A stretch of 64,000 nt of DNA from Calycina herbarum (Eukaryota > Ascomycota > Leotiomycetes > Helotiales > Pezizellaceae): contig LLEY01000091.1 in NCBI GenBank assembly GCA_001414485.1, positions 1 through 64,000 of the forward strand. Reading direction: 5' to 3'. This document shows, one piece after another, positions 33,395 to 43,656 of this stretch. How positions within the stretch are numbered: the stretch's first letter is position 1; every line of letters starts with the position of its first letter. The notes under the pieces were generated by a model. The model saw nothing but the letters and a program-made list of their open reading frames with translations, did no database searches and was not told where the DNA came from. Made by a program: the position numbers and the translations under genes.

Positions 33395-35974
33395 ATGGAG
33401 CAAAGCAAAATAAAAAAGACGGGAAAAGCCCGTATCCCCGACCATTTACGTCGCCGCGCATTGGTGAGCTGTGACCGATGCAAGAAGAGGAGAATTCGCT
33501 GTACCCGTTCCAACGGCGCCGACGCCCATGATGCATGTCAAAGCTGTTTAGAGGTCGGTGCGAAGTGTGAATCAACTCTTCCTCGAAAGACCAGAATATA
33601 TGGAAGTGTTGAGACCCTCAGTGTTCGTTACCGAGTCCTCGACGGCTTGATCAAAGGCCTCTTTCCTTCAAACGATACCAGTAATATTGAAGAGTTATAC
33701 GCTATTGCGGAGGCTCATGACATCACACTTCCAACTTTCAACGAGCAGTCTATAGCTGAGGAAGTCTTCAGTACCCGTCCTTCAAAAGCTGTCTCGAGTT
33801 CACCGAGGGCCTCTCACGAGAGTACCGCAAGTCCTCCAGTCGCATCACGAGAATTGGAAAGCTTGCAAGTGGACAAAGATGGAAAGGTCCTCGAGGAAAA
33901 GCTGGTCCCCATGCCCAATTTGAATGGACCTTCCCATTACATTGGCCCATCCAGCTCCTTTGGTTTCGTTTTAACTGTCAGAAATATGGTTGCCGAGTTT
34001 AACGCAGCTCTGAGAACTATTCAACCCGACGATGAACGCACCAAGATTGCTTCGGACTTTGGCGGCTCAACGTGGAGTAAAGCACTGGATCCTATCAACA
34101 AGGACGAAAGTGACGAGTCTTCAGACGGTGCTGTGGAAAGAGGACCTAATGATATTATGAGTGCTCGGGGACCTCCCAGCCATATGCCTCAGTCACCTTT
34201 TGTCTCAAGTCCTATCCGAAGTTCAATGTCGGCAACCAGTCGAGCAAGAAAGGCAACAGTACTGTCACTTTTTCCTGAGAGGAGAGTCTGTGACGCTTTT
34301 CTTCAGGCCTACTTTGAACAGGTCCATCCAAACTATCTACTATTTCACAGACCGACTTTCCAAAACCGATACGAGCTCATGTGGAGTCATCCTCATTTAT
34401 TAATGAGAGACGTTGAGCCTGGTTGGATTTGCTGCGTGTTCATGATGTTGGTCTTCGGGGCACAAGCACTGGAATCACAAAATGTACCCCACTCTATCCA
34501 AATCCAGAAACATTATTTGGATCTTGTTCAAGCTAGGATGCACCAACTAGTCAGTGCTACTACGTTGATCAACGTCCAGGCATTACTTCTCCTCCAGCTT
34601 TACCAACATAATTGCACGGAACGAAACAGTGCCTTTATGCTACTCGGATGCGCATCCATCATGGCCATGGCACTGGGAATGCACCGAGAAGGAACTTCAG
34701 GAGGATTTGATAAATTGGAACGCGAAATCCGGAAACGAGTGTGGTGGACTGCATACTCCTTCGAACAATATCAATGTGCCATTCTGGGCAGGCCCTGCGC
34801 AATTGATGATACCGAAGTGAATGTGCAGTTCCCAGATGAGATGATTCTAGATGGAGGTGAATCCATTCCACAGGGTTACATCGAACACTCGATACGTCTT
34901 GCCAAATTACTCTCGGATGTTCGGCGAAAGATATATGCTTCACCTAGTCACCCTACAGACCAAGGAGATACAACAAAAAGCCCTGTTGCAATACAATTTC
35001 TTCACGACTTGGATACTTGGCATCATAGTCTACCTCCACAATTACGTTTGGAGTTTCTCTCACAACATCCACGACATCGTCGTGCTATTATTCTTTTACA
35101 TATTCAGTTCCATCATGTCCAGTCTCTCGTCACTCGTCCTTTCATTTTACGCAAGGTCGGCGTTCAATTGGCACGGCAATTGGGAAGACATGTTCGTTCT
35201 CAAGATCTAGATACAGAGGAGATGAATCTAAGTCACGCTTGTGGAGAATTCTCTCGAAAATCAGCTCTCCTTCTCCAACAACTCCTCTCCAGCGGGACAT
35301 TTGACGGTCGTGCATGGTTAGATGGCTATTACGTCTACCACTCAGTTTTCATCCTCTCCCTCGATTTCCTCGCTCGTCCTTGGACAGAAAAGGACACCGA
35401 GGACGACTTAGCGAGAAAGGCTGCTGTTCGAGATGTCATGAATGCATTAGAAAACGTCAAACTCTGTCCTACCTTCACAATTCTTACCCAAGTCTCTTTG
35501 CAACTCGCAAAAATCGTAGGAATCTTCGACGCTCGATCGGAACAACATGAGAAAGCGGTCGAGTTCAGACAATATATGGAACAACAACAAGCAACCTTCA
35601 CATTCGATTACTCACAGTACCCCAATACTACACTTCCCGGCCCTGGCAGCTCCAATGTCGTAAATGGATGGTATGCTCGCGGACCTGTCGACCTACCTTT
35701 TGAGCTTAAGGATTTCTTCAATGGAGAGGGATTTGGTGGGGGAGCTGGATTGGGAGTAAGTGGTGTTAGTGGTGTAGGAGGAATTGGAACGACAGCGGAG
35801 CAACAGTTTGGCGGTATGCCGTCTTTTGGACATGCATATGTTCATAATATTCCGCCGGTTATTAGTGAGGAGGAGTTGATTGCTACTGCGCCGCCGCCGG
35901 AGACCTATGCTAACTGGGGCGCTGAAATGTTGGGTGGAAGTAAGGGGTTTCCGGGGATGAGTAGGGCTCCTTGA
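33395..35974 (+). CDS. Zn2Cys6 transcription factor with fungal trans domain
   Basis: An intronless gene of 859 residues. The binuclear zinc cluster is complete: Cys26, Cys29, Cys36, Cys48, Cys51 and Cys58 (CDRCKKRRIRC then CQSCLEVGAKC), with a basic flank. A linker rich in serine and proline follows. The fungal-specific trans domain (PF04082) starts about residue 290 with VCDAFLQAYFEQVHPNYLLF and HRPTFQNRY and continues through LGMHREGTSGG and RKRVWWTAYSFEQYQC. The C-terminus is glycine-rich (near residues 775-800) and may be an activation region. Such factors regulate carbon use, nitrogen use or secondary metabolism; I cannot assign the pathway. It is divergent from the MFS transporter 2.1 kb away, a common regulator-target arrangement but unproven. 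Confidence 0.93.
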   Translation: MEQSKIKKTGKARIPDHLRRRALVSCDRCKKRRIRCTRSNGADAHDACQSCLEVGAKCESTLPRKTRIYGSVETLSVRYRVLDGLIKGLFPSNDTSNIEELYAIAEAHDITLPTFNEQSIAEEVFSTRPSKAVSSSPRASHESTASPPVASRELESLQVDKDGKVLEEKLVPMPNLNGPSHYIGPSSSFGFVLTVRNMVAEFNAALRTIQPDDERTKIASDFGGSTWSKALDPINKDESDESSDGAVERGPNDIMSARGPPSHMPQSPFVSSPIRSSMSATSRARKATVLSLFPERRVCDAFLQAYFEQVHPNYLLFHRPTFQNRYELMWSHPHLLMRDVEPGWICCVFMMLVFGAQALESQNVPHSIQIQKHYLDLVQARMHQLVSATTLINVQALLLLQLYQHNCTERNSAFMLLGCASIMAMALGMHREGTSGGFDKLEREIRKRVWWTAYSFEQYQCAILGRPCAIDDTEVNVQFPDEMILDGGESIPQGYIEHSIRLAKLLSDVRRKIYASPSHPTDQGDTTKSPVAIQFLHDLDTWHHSLPPQLRLEFLSQHPRHRRAIILLHIQFHHVQSLVTRPFILRKVGVQLARQLGRHVRSQDLDTEEMNLSHACGEFSRKSALLLQQLLSSGTFDGRAWLDGYYVYHSVFILSLDFLARPWTEKDTEDDLARKAAVRDVMNALENVKLCPTFTILTQVSLQLAKIVGIFDARSEQHEKAVEFRQYMEQQQATFTFDYSQYPNTTLPGPGSSNVVNGWYARGPVDLPFELKDFFNGEGFGGGAGLGVSGVSGVGGIGTTAEQQFGGMPSFGHAYVHNIPPVISEEELIATAPPPETYANWGAEMLGGSKGFPGMSRAP

Positions 35975-37105
35975 AGGAGTTCGCATGCGTGTTATGGTTA
36001 TGTAAATGTACTTTTCAAAAAAGGTGGGTTGGTTCCTCATATGGGAAGCCGTTTCGGTCGTTGAATGGTTGGATTGAGGATGTGGGGATATTAGGACTTT
36101 TGACTTGAAGCTGGCTATTTACAGTGAGTAATACCTTTCTCCCTTTTGATCTTTCGTTGAAAAAAGATATGCTAATTTCAAAGTAGAAGGGTACAATTTT
36201 TAGGTAACCATTTAGTAACCAGAAATTCCAAAGTCCCAGAGAAGAAAAGAAGCGAGGTTCAACAGCTCGTTCGTCCTTTTTGTCGATTCTCGGACGTCGT
36301 TAGGGACTCGAGGAGGACTGAAGCCTTGACTTGGTCACTGGTATCAGAGGTGATACCTGATGAGAGTGGCTAGATTAGATTATACTTGCTCCAGGCCTTC
36401 AGTGCCTGGCTCACTGGTAGGAGAGAGATATGATCAAGATAAGACCTCATCTAAGGAGAACACCAATCTACAGGATGATGAGATATACAGCAGGGGAAGG
36501 AGGCATCACAACCGAAATACAAACCGAAAATCTAAATACAAATCAACAATTTACAAAAATACTACTAGATCAGCTCTTCCACTCTCCACCTTGTTTATTT
36601 TGTTGCTCATCGCGGTTTTCCCAGACAGCCCAGGAACAATAGCTCCTAAGATGCCCTGCTATTCCTGGGCTTCCCGTGATTTGAAAGAAATTGCAAGTCC
36701 CGTCTATGTGTAAAAAATCTCGAACTATTGGTAGGTTACCTACTAATTAATCGTGTAAAAATATCTTGTAAAAAACGCCGAGTTATTAGTAGGTTACCCA
36801 CTGATCACCATATCTAGTAGAAACATCTTATAAAAGATTTCGAGCTATTTGTAAATTACCTGTGATTAGCATAGACGTTGTTCTATGCTATTCGTGGGGT
36901 TACAGGTAGTTGAGTGATACAATTCCAAAGTAAAACCTTGGATATAGATAACCACTCAAAATCTTACAAAGGAAGGTAGCGGTAGCAAGCACAACAAGAG
37001 TTATCAAGTGAGGTTAAGGCCATTCTCATTATCCCCCACAAGGCCACTTCTTCCTCAAATCCCAACTACCCAGCTAGTCTAGCTACCTACCACTTTCCCA
37101 TCAAC
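35975..37105. other. Intergenic with AT-rich tandem repeats
   Basis: No gene supported. Contains the degenerate tandem repeat listed separately and, at 36867-36890, a 9-bp-arm hairpin (TAGCATAGA / TCTATGCTA). Confidence 0.45.
36709..36880. repeat. Degenerate tandem repeat, three copies of ~60 bp
   Basis: Three adjacent units begin at about 36709, 36767 and 36829. Each has the order GTAAAA(A), a TCTCGA/GCCGAG/TTCGAG block, CTATT or TTATT, then GTAGGTTACC / GTAGGTTACCC / GTAAATTACC and a short AT tail ending near ATCTTGTA or ATCTTATA. The spacing is 58 and 62 bp. The function is unknown; it is possibly the eroded end of a mobile element. Confidence 0.65.
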
Positions 37106-40100
37106 TCACACATCACCCCACCCCTCAACCTCCCTCTCCCAATCCTCAGGAGCATCCTCCTTCGCCTCCTTCCTAACCTTCTTGGCCACCTTCGCAGACT
37201 TATTCCCCAGCACAGTAAAACTACTCCTAACCCCAACATCCGCCAACGCCGGCGCCGTCCTCCTCCCGGCCCCTTTCGCAACCTGACTCCACCCCCCTCC
37301 CCCAGCCGAACTCTCATCCTCGCGCCTCAACACATTCAAACTCCCATCCACAGCACAAAGCGTACTTCCAGTCGCAATCCCCAGACTATTAATCTTCTTA
37401 CTAATAGCCAATTTGATACTCGAGAGATTTGCTTCCAATTTTGCGCTTGGTGTGAAATGAGCAACAACCGGACGGATGACGATATCGCCTGATGGGAGGA
37501 AGGAGATCTCAGAAGAGAGGAAACCGGCTGTTGAGAGGTCGGGTTGCATGTCAGAGTGGAGTTCGTCGATTGTGAGACCGAAACGGGGGGTGAGGAGGAG
37601 AAATGCGTTGTAGGGTTCTGCGTTTGCTACAAGAGATTTGCCTAGGCTGGTCGGTTCAGCGGCGACAGGCGCAGGTCGCAATTTGATGCATTGTGAAAGT
37701 GTTTTCATGGGTGCGGATACGAAGCGTGGGGTTTTGAAGATGGAAACCTATTGATGAACATATTAGCATCTATTTTTCGTTTGAAAGAAGAGCAGAGAAT
37801 AGTGGCCTCGTTCTAGGTACAGTGCTAGGTTATTGTCGTAAGAGAGCATATTGTCCCAAAAGTCTGGAAGAATATAATTGATTGTTCGAAACGGTTAGGA
37901 GAAACCAAGCATATTGTCCCAAAACGTCTGGAAGAATATGATTGGAATTGTCCGAGAGGGTTAGGATATTTGACAAAGTATCTCAACCATTTTCCCAGGT
38001 AATGCAAAGCAAGAAAGAAAGAAAGAATATTGCTTACATGTCGATGTGGTTCAGGGTCCTGACTCTCACTGTCAAGACCAAAATCCTCAGCCAAAGCATG
38101 TATAAACGCCCGCTGCGTAGCTTGCATAGGCTTAAACCTCATCCTCTTCTCCTTATCATCAGATGCAAACACCCTAAATTCCCTCTCATACTGCTGACAG
38201 AATTTCGGGCTATCCTTGAACAAATCAAGTGTAACTTGAGAATACGGTATGTGATCGTCTAAATGCGTCGCAGGGTCGATATTCAATGCTGCTGCAAGCT
38301 TAGCATTGCGCTGGAGCTTCAAGCAATCGTCGTTGCAATCCAAAGTCTTCTTGGAATTTCCGTCACTGGATTTGGACGCTAGGCACTTGACGGCTTGCTT
38401 CTGGTTTTGGCAGTCGCAAGTGATGAATGTCTTCGCTTGACAAGGCGTTCCTTCCTTACACGGATAGGGGGCATGGCACGGATCCGAACAGGAGTGCTCG
38501 CATACCGTCTTTTTGCGGCCACAAGCTTGAGTACAAGGAGAGGTGGCGTCTTCGCACCGGCCACCCCTATGGCACGTCTTTTGACAGTAGTGGTTGCCAC
38601 ATTTGAGCTTCTTGCCGCATGGTAGGCCACATCGTACCTCGCTAAACCAGCAGGGTTGGTTTTTTAGCGTCTTTTTACCGCAAACACACGGTTTTTCGAC
38701 CAAAAAGGGACATTTAGGGCATTCCTCGGTGTCCTCGTGACACTGATGCTTTATTTGACGATGGCCACAGGTCCGTTGGCGAGTACAATCAAATCGGCAT
38801 TCAGGGGGACGGGTTCCACAGGGTTGTGGAGGCTGTAGGACTGTTTTGCCACAGGCACAGCTTATCTATGACCTGGAATCAGTACTTCCTTCTTCTTTGG
38901 GAAATTGTGCCAAACAGTTAGGATAATTCAACCCATTACCCGAGACGTTTAGGAGAATGAGAAACTCTAATTCTCAATTCTCCAACCCATCTCGGTTAAT
39001 GGGTAAATTGTCCCAGACGTTTTAGAAGAATGAGGACCTTTTAATTCTCCCAGAACGTCTCGAATAATACCAAAAATTGTCTAGAAACGTTTGAGAAATT
39101 GAGATTTCGACTTACCTCGTCAAAAACAGCCTCAAGACAGCTTCCACAAGGACCCTTATGGCACAATTCCGCACAATTATGGTTCCCACACTTTAAAGGT
39201 CGATCACAAGTCCGAAGACAAATATGCTCAGCCTCAAAGTTTCCAGGTCCCAAATTTCGACGTTTTCGAGCTGCCATTTGCCGTTCACTCGCCTTCTTCT
39301 CTCCTGGGCAGCAATGCTCCCCACACTCGTGTCGTCCGCAATTCAAGGTAGTTCGATCAACCCGCATACACATCGGAGGCTCTTCTATTCCTTGGTGGCA
39401 AAAGGTTTTGGACGTTGTTCTTCCACATCGACAATTGATGTCTGTAGTCTGGAAACAAGGCGAGCATTCTCCGCTGTGACACATATCTTGGCAGAGATGT
39501 CCACAGGCAAGCTGTTTGTGGCAAACTTCCTTGCAATGGGGAATAGGTGCTGAGCAAGTCTCCCGAGGATGCTCGAGGAGACTCGTTAAAGGAGTCTTTC
39601 CGCAAGGACAATTTCGGACGACATCTGGTGAGTATGGGCAGTGGGCGGGCAGTAAATCTTGAACATGACAAGTGCTTTCGCAGAAGTGATCCGGATTTCC
39701 GCAGTCATAAGGTCTCTTGCACTCAGAACCACAATTGAATGATCCGATCCAAGTCTCGTCGTTCAATTGGCTTTCCCGCTCATCTTCTCGCTCAGAGCAA
39801 GGTATAACTTTCTGTTCTTTGCCACAAAAGCATCGAGATTCTATGGGGACTTCACAACTTCCACATAAGCCTTCATGGCAACTCCTCTGGCAATTGTGCT
39901 CTCCGCAAGGAAGAACGTCATCACAGATTTGGCCACAGCCCCATCCGCTATCATAGTTCGTATCCAGGCAACGTCTACTAGAGGTTTCCTTTCCACAAAA
40001 GCATGGTAGAGTAGGTCCCATATGACCACACGGCGGGCAAGGTCCAGCATGGCATACAAGCTCACATGGATGTGGACAGTGTCCTACTCTAGGTTTCGAG

Positions 40101-41163
40101 CAGGTCTGTCCACAAGAATGTGGTGGCAATCCCGGCAAAGATCGAGGTTCTATTCCGAGTCAGCATGGCTCTTTCTTCTTTGGGAAATTGTGCGAAATGA
40201 TTAGGGTAATTGAAATTATTGTTCAAAAGGTTTAGAAGAATGAGAAATTTGGTCCTTGCTCTTTAGGAAATTGTGCGAAATGGTTTGGGACAATTGAAAG
40301 AATTAACCGAGATGGTTAGGACAATTGTGAAATCCATTCTTCCAAACCATCTGGATTAATAACGCTGGATAGGAAAGAACGCTGACAAGTCTAGACTTAC
40401 CTATCTCTTTTGCACACCAACAAGTATAAGTATTGGGCAACTCCTGTTTTGGTAAATTGCATCCTGGGCAACGCCATTGCCTAGGTGGTGGCAGCTCTCC
40501 ATTCTCAACAGCCCGTTGTTGGAGCGTCGAAACTTCGTTCTGTGACCACTTCTTGACACAAGATAAATGTAGGACCGACCAACAGGTCTTACAGCCCCAG
40601 ATTTTAGAATTTGGCAGCACTTCGTTGGTGCAAATCACGCATTCGTACTGTCGATTTGTAATGTCTTCGTGCGTCCTCGTAGCTATATCTGGGGCCTGGG
40701 ATTTTGACATTCGTCTTGGTCTGGGTCGAGGAGCTTGCGCCTGTCTAGCTCTTGGAACGACTGGCTGGCCGGGTATAAAAACAGGCGCATCCGCAGCTAA
40801 TGATCCTTCTGATAAACCATCGGATGCTGGAATATTCGAGGTAAGCTGTCCTCCAAATGCTCTTGAACCATTAATCATAGGTTGGGTTCCTCCTCTTCTA
40901 CCGCCTCTATGTATACCTCCTCTTCCTCTTCCGCGAATTCCTCCTCTATTCGAATTCGAGTTCGTATTCGAAGGCGTGGAGGAGGCTTGTTCTGGAGCTA
41001 TTGAAGCAGGTCGTAAAGCCAAGGAAGCATTCGAATTTGGTTCTTGTTGTGCAGAAGCGTTTGCAGAACCACCTCTGCCTCTATTTCCTCCTCTTCCACC
41101 ACGTCGATTACGAAATGGTCTGTTGCGTGCCGCAGGAGGCGGGGGAGCTTCAACGGCAGACAT
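37106..41163 (-). CDS. FAP1: NFX1-type zinc-finger protein, FAP1 homologue
   Basis: Exons 41163-40401, 40149-39116, 38865-38038 and 37747-37106 join to 3267 nt, 1088 residues. Order: an RGG/glycine-rich N-terminus (~20-110); a PHD/RING-like finger (YECVICTNEVLPNSKIWGC... CVKKW... WRCPGC, ~160-240); a long array of NFX1 fingers (CGQTC, CPHPCELVCHAGPCPPC, CGNHNCAELCHKGPCGSC, CGNHYCQKTCHRG and others); an R3H domain (QRAFIHALAEDFGLDSES); and a C-terminal region with SLGKSLVANAEPYNAFLLL. Yeast Fap1 binds FKBP12 and competes with rapamycin; animal NFX1 is a transcription repressor and E3-like ligase. All three introns are unusually long and repeat-filled. The stop at 37106 is in frame and no lesion is seen. 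Confidence 0.94.
37748..38037 (-). repeat. FAP1 intron 3, repeat-filled (290 nt)
   Basis: Standard GT...AG ends. On the plus strand, a unit beginning GCATATTGTCCCAAAA at 37847 is repeated from 37909 (62-bp tandem dimer), each copy ending in a (G)GTTAGGA core. These cores match those in FAP1 introns 1 and 2. Confidence 0.75.
38866..39115 (-). repeat. FAP1 intron 2, repeat-filled (250 nt), homologous to intron 1
   Basis: GTAAGT donor and TAG acceptor with TACTGAT branch. Multiple ~30-nt units of the type AATTxTCCYAAACGTCTCGG in both orientations. A 21-nt stretch at 38890-38910 is identical to 40173-40193 in intron 1 and lies 24 nt from the 3' splice site, against 23 nt there. Confidence 0.8.
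40150..40400 (-). repeat. FAP1 intron 1, repeat-filled (251 nt), homologous to intron 2
   Basis: GTAAGT donor and TAG acceptor with TGCTGAC branch. It contains two near-copies of a GGAAATTGTGCGAAATG unit (40183-40200 and 40267-40284) and an inverted GGTTAGGACAATTGTG unit near 40314. Its length differs by one base from intron 2. Confidence 0.8.
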
Positions 41164-42212
41164 CGTGGTTGATTGATTAAGAGCCGTAGTGGTGTTGAGG
41201 TCCGGAATTTTGTCCGTTTTGTCGAATATGCCGTTTGTTGGTAGTTTCCCTCGCGCGTGAGGTAGAAAACGGTGTTGAATTGAAAATGCGCCTTAAAATA
41301 TGGCGACTTCGAAGGTAAAGAAATGCACAAAAACGATCGGAGTACTCAGTACTGAAATTATTTGGTTGCGGGAAAGTAGAGGGGTTGAGGTCAACAAGGC
41401 TGACTTTATGGTGGCAAGTGGTGGAGATACCGGTTAAAAGCGGCAGTCACGATTAGAAATAGCTGTCGTTGTTCCAGCTTTCTGAGATAATCTCCATCAA
41501 TTGACTCAGATCATCTGGGAGAATAAATTTAATTAACCCAGATACTTTCGGACAGTCATCTTAATTGTTCCAGAGCTTTCAGACAATAGTTTTTAATTAT
41601 CTCTCAATTCTAAAACAATTTTGTCTATCTTCAAAAAGTTGAATATATCAAGTGCTGCTTTAGTTTCTAGAAAGTACGAGAAGTGCCACCCAAAAAATAC
41701 CAAAGCTGTCTGACAAGAGTCACCGTGAGTCATCCTGGACGGATTACGGAGAACTTTGCAGTTCCAGAGTTACTCAATCAATCTCGCATCTACGCGAACC
41801 CGTTCCCGTCTGCAGCATGCAAGTGCTTTGGGAAATCATAAGCAAGGTTGAGGGATTCTCGAAAAATGATCCCTGGGGACATCATCAACCCAGCCTCGTC
41901 TGGGGGCCAAGGCTGAGTTGAAGGTATTACTTTGTGCTTCCGAGTGGCCAATTCATAGTTTATGATTCATAGATTAGAGTCATCATATTGGAACAGTATG
42001 TTTGAGTTGAAATATTGTAGCATAGATACATACGCTACAAGTACAGGATGAACGCCCGCCTTGATTGCAGAAACCAGGTCTAACATTACGTTCCTTCTCC
42101 CTCCTGTACCAGACTGGAGCGCTCATACAATCCCACAAGCAACTACCATCCGATGCCATGCAAATGCAAGATGCTATAACGTATGTAACAAGAAATGTAA
42201 TGGTATCAGGTA
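41164..42212. other. Intergenic upstream of FAP1, with repeat block
   Basis: No gene supported. Most of 41432-41640 is a repeat block (see separate entry). Confidence 0.45.
41432..41640. repeat. Dispersed repeat block, copy A
   Basis: Starts TTAAAAGCGGCAGTCAC and continues GTTGTTCCAGCTTTCTG, then units such as GACTCAGATCATCTGGGAGAAT and AATTGTTCCAGAGCTTTCAGA. The same order (CTAAAAGTGGCAGTAAA, GTTGTTCTAGCTTTCTA, GAGTCAATTATCC) recurs at 55221-55400. It is also similar in style to the FAP1 intron units. Confidence 0.6.
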
Positions 42213-43656
42213 TCATATAAACAAAACGATCTCGCCCCGGTCATTGCGCTTCATCCTCAAACTCCTCCAAAGCTCCTTCTCCTCCTCGCCTTTGCTAAGA
42301 GCATTTCCCGTCGCATTTCGTTCCCGGTGGTATCTCTTCAACGCCTTGTGCATGCTCATTCCACGATCACTTTCTGGTCCCTTTTTGACAAATCCAAGCA
42401 GGAGTTCCGATCGAGGTTTATATAAAACCAACTGAGAGTCATCCTGGTGGATCGCACCATTTTCATGCATAGGTTTATACTCAATCATCTTTCGTGATGG
42501 CTTCTCGGATGCCTCTCGGTGCTTGCGATGCTTCCGTTTTGGCCGTTCCTCAGACGAATGCTCGCGACGTGTGCTGATCAGCGCCATTAGGTTGTTGCTG
42601 ATTGTGTCAACACGACTTCGGCCACGCTTCGAATGCTTCGACTTCTTTAAAGGACTGCCAGGGGACGCATCATTTGCATCCCCACCGGAGTAATCTGGAG
42701 AGGGCGGGAACACTGACGGACGAGACAACAAGCCCTTTAAACCACCAGTCAACCCCGAGTGCAATACAGGTGGAGCATCTGTCATCTCCTCGTCGCCTTC
42801 TTTTGGCGATAGGTCCCGGGTCTCGACATGTAGACGCTTGCGCTTCTTATCCTTCTTCTCCTCACGAGTGAGATCGCGATCCTTCTTTTCCTTTCTTCGT
42901 TCCCGCTGCTCACGTTCTGGTTTTGGTGCCGGTGTTTCATATGCAGCATTCTGTGCTGGTGCATGCTGCTGGTATTCTTCATAATCCGACTCAGCTCTAT
43001 AATCCTCAAAGTGTACTCGTACCAACTCGCGAACGTGGTTTTCCTGTGGCGCAACTTCAATCATCATCGATTCGGGGGCCGCTAACGCATGTCGAGAGGC
43101 ATTCGGAGTTTCGCCATCGACAAGAAAATCAAAGACATTGACAGGATCAGATGATAAGCTAAAGCCAGGAGCTGCCGAAGGTGGTTCGGGTGCTTCCGGC
43201 ATGGGAGGTTCGACGATTGCGATTTGCGAATTGTGGTAAAACTCGTCGTCGGCATCTTCGACGTATGCTTTGTGTGGTACTAGGGCTTGGGATGTGCTAT
43301 TCCTATTTTTCTTTTCCTTCTCTGGTCGATAAAGAGCTCCTTGGTATTTTTGCGCTTCACTGATACAGCTCTTGAGCTTTGTTAGACGGTATCAGATGTG
43401 TTGACGGTCAGGTACATACGGTATGGGTGCGATATTCGTTTCCTTGGAAATGAACCATGCAATCCAAACAAGTGAAAGATGCGCCACGGCATTGATTGCG
43501 ATGAGGATCGAGTTTTTTCTTGGTGAGGACGTCTCCGCAGGCCTAAGAATCATCAGGTCAGCTCTCTTGTCCCTCGCTCCTCGGGCTTGCGCTTCTCGGT
43601 GTTTCAGGCGCGTAGAGTAAACAAAGAGGACATACCTCGCAGGAAAAAGAGACCAT
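42213..43656 (-). CDS. LYAR-type C2HC zinc-finger nucleolar protein
   Basis: Exons 43656-43636, 43542-43420 and 43370-42213 join to 1302 nt, 433 residues; introns are 93 and 49 nt. The N-terminus carries two C2HC-type LYAR fingers: MVSFSCEACGDVLTKKKLD then HRNQCRGASFTCLDCMVHF, QGNEYRTHTSCISEAQKYQG and ALYR. The rest is charged and low in complexity, with lysine-rich nuclear-localisation-like blocks (REEKKDKKRKR, KKSKHSKRGRSR, KRKHRKHREASEK). LYAR proteins act in the nucleolus in rRNA transcription and processing; the yeast relative is YCR087C-A. The family is clear, the role here is inferred. It lies in the same orientation as FAP1, about 1 kb upstream of it. Confidence 0.9.

Noticed and set aside
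40433..41176. 247-codon plus-strand frame
   Set aside because: Antisense to the glycine/arginine-rich first exon of FAP1; no homology recognised.
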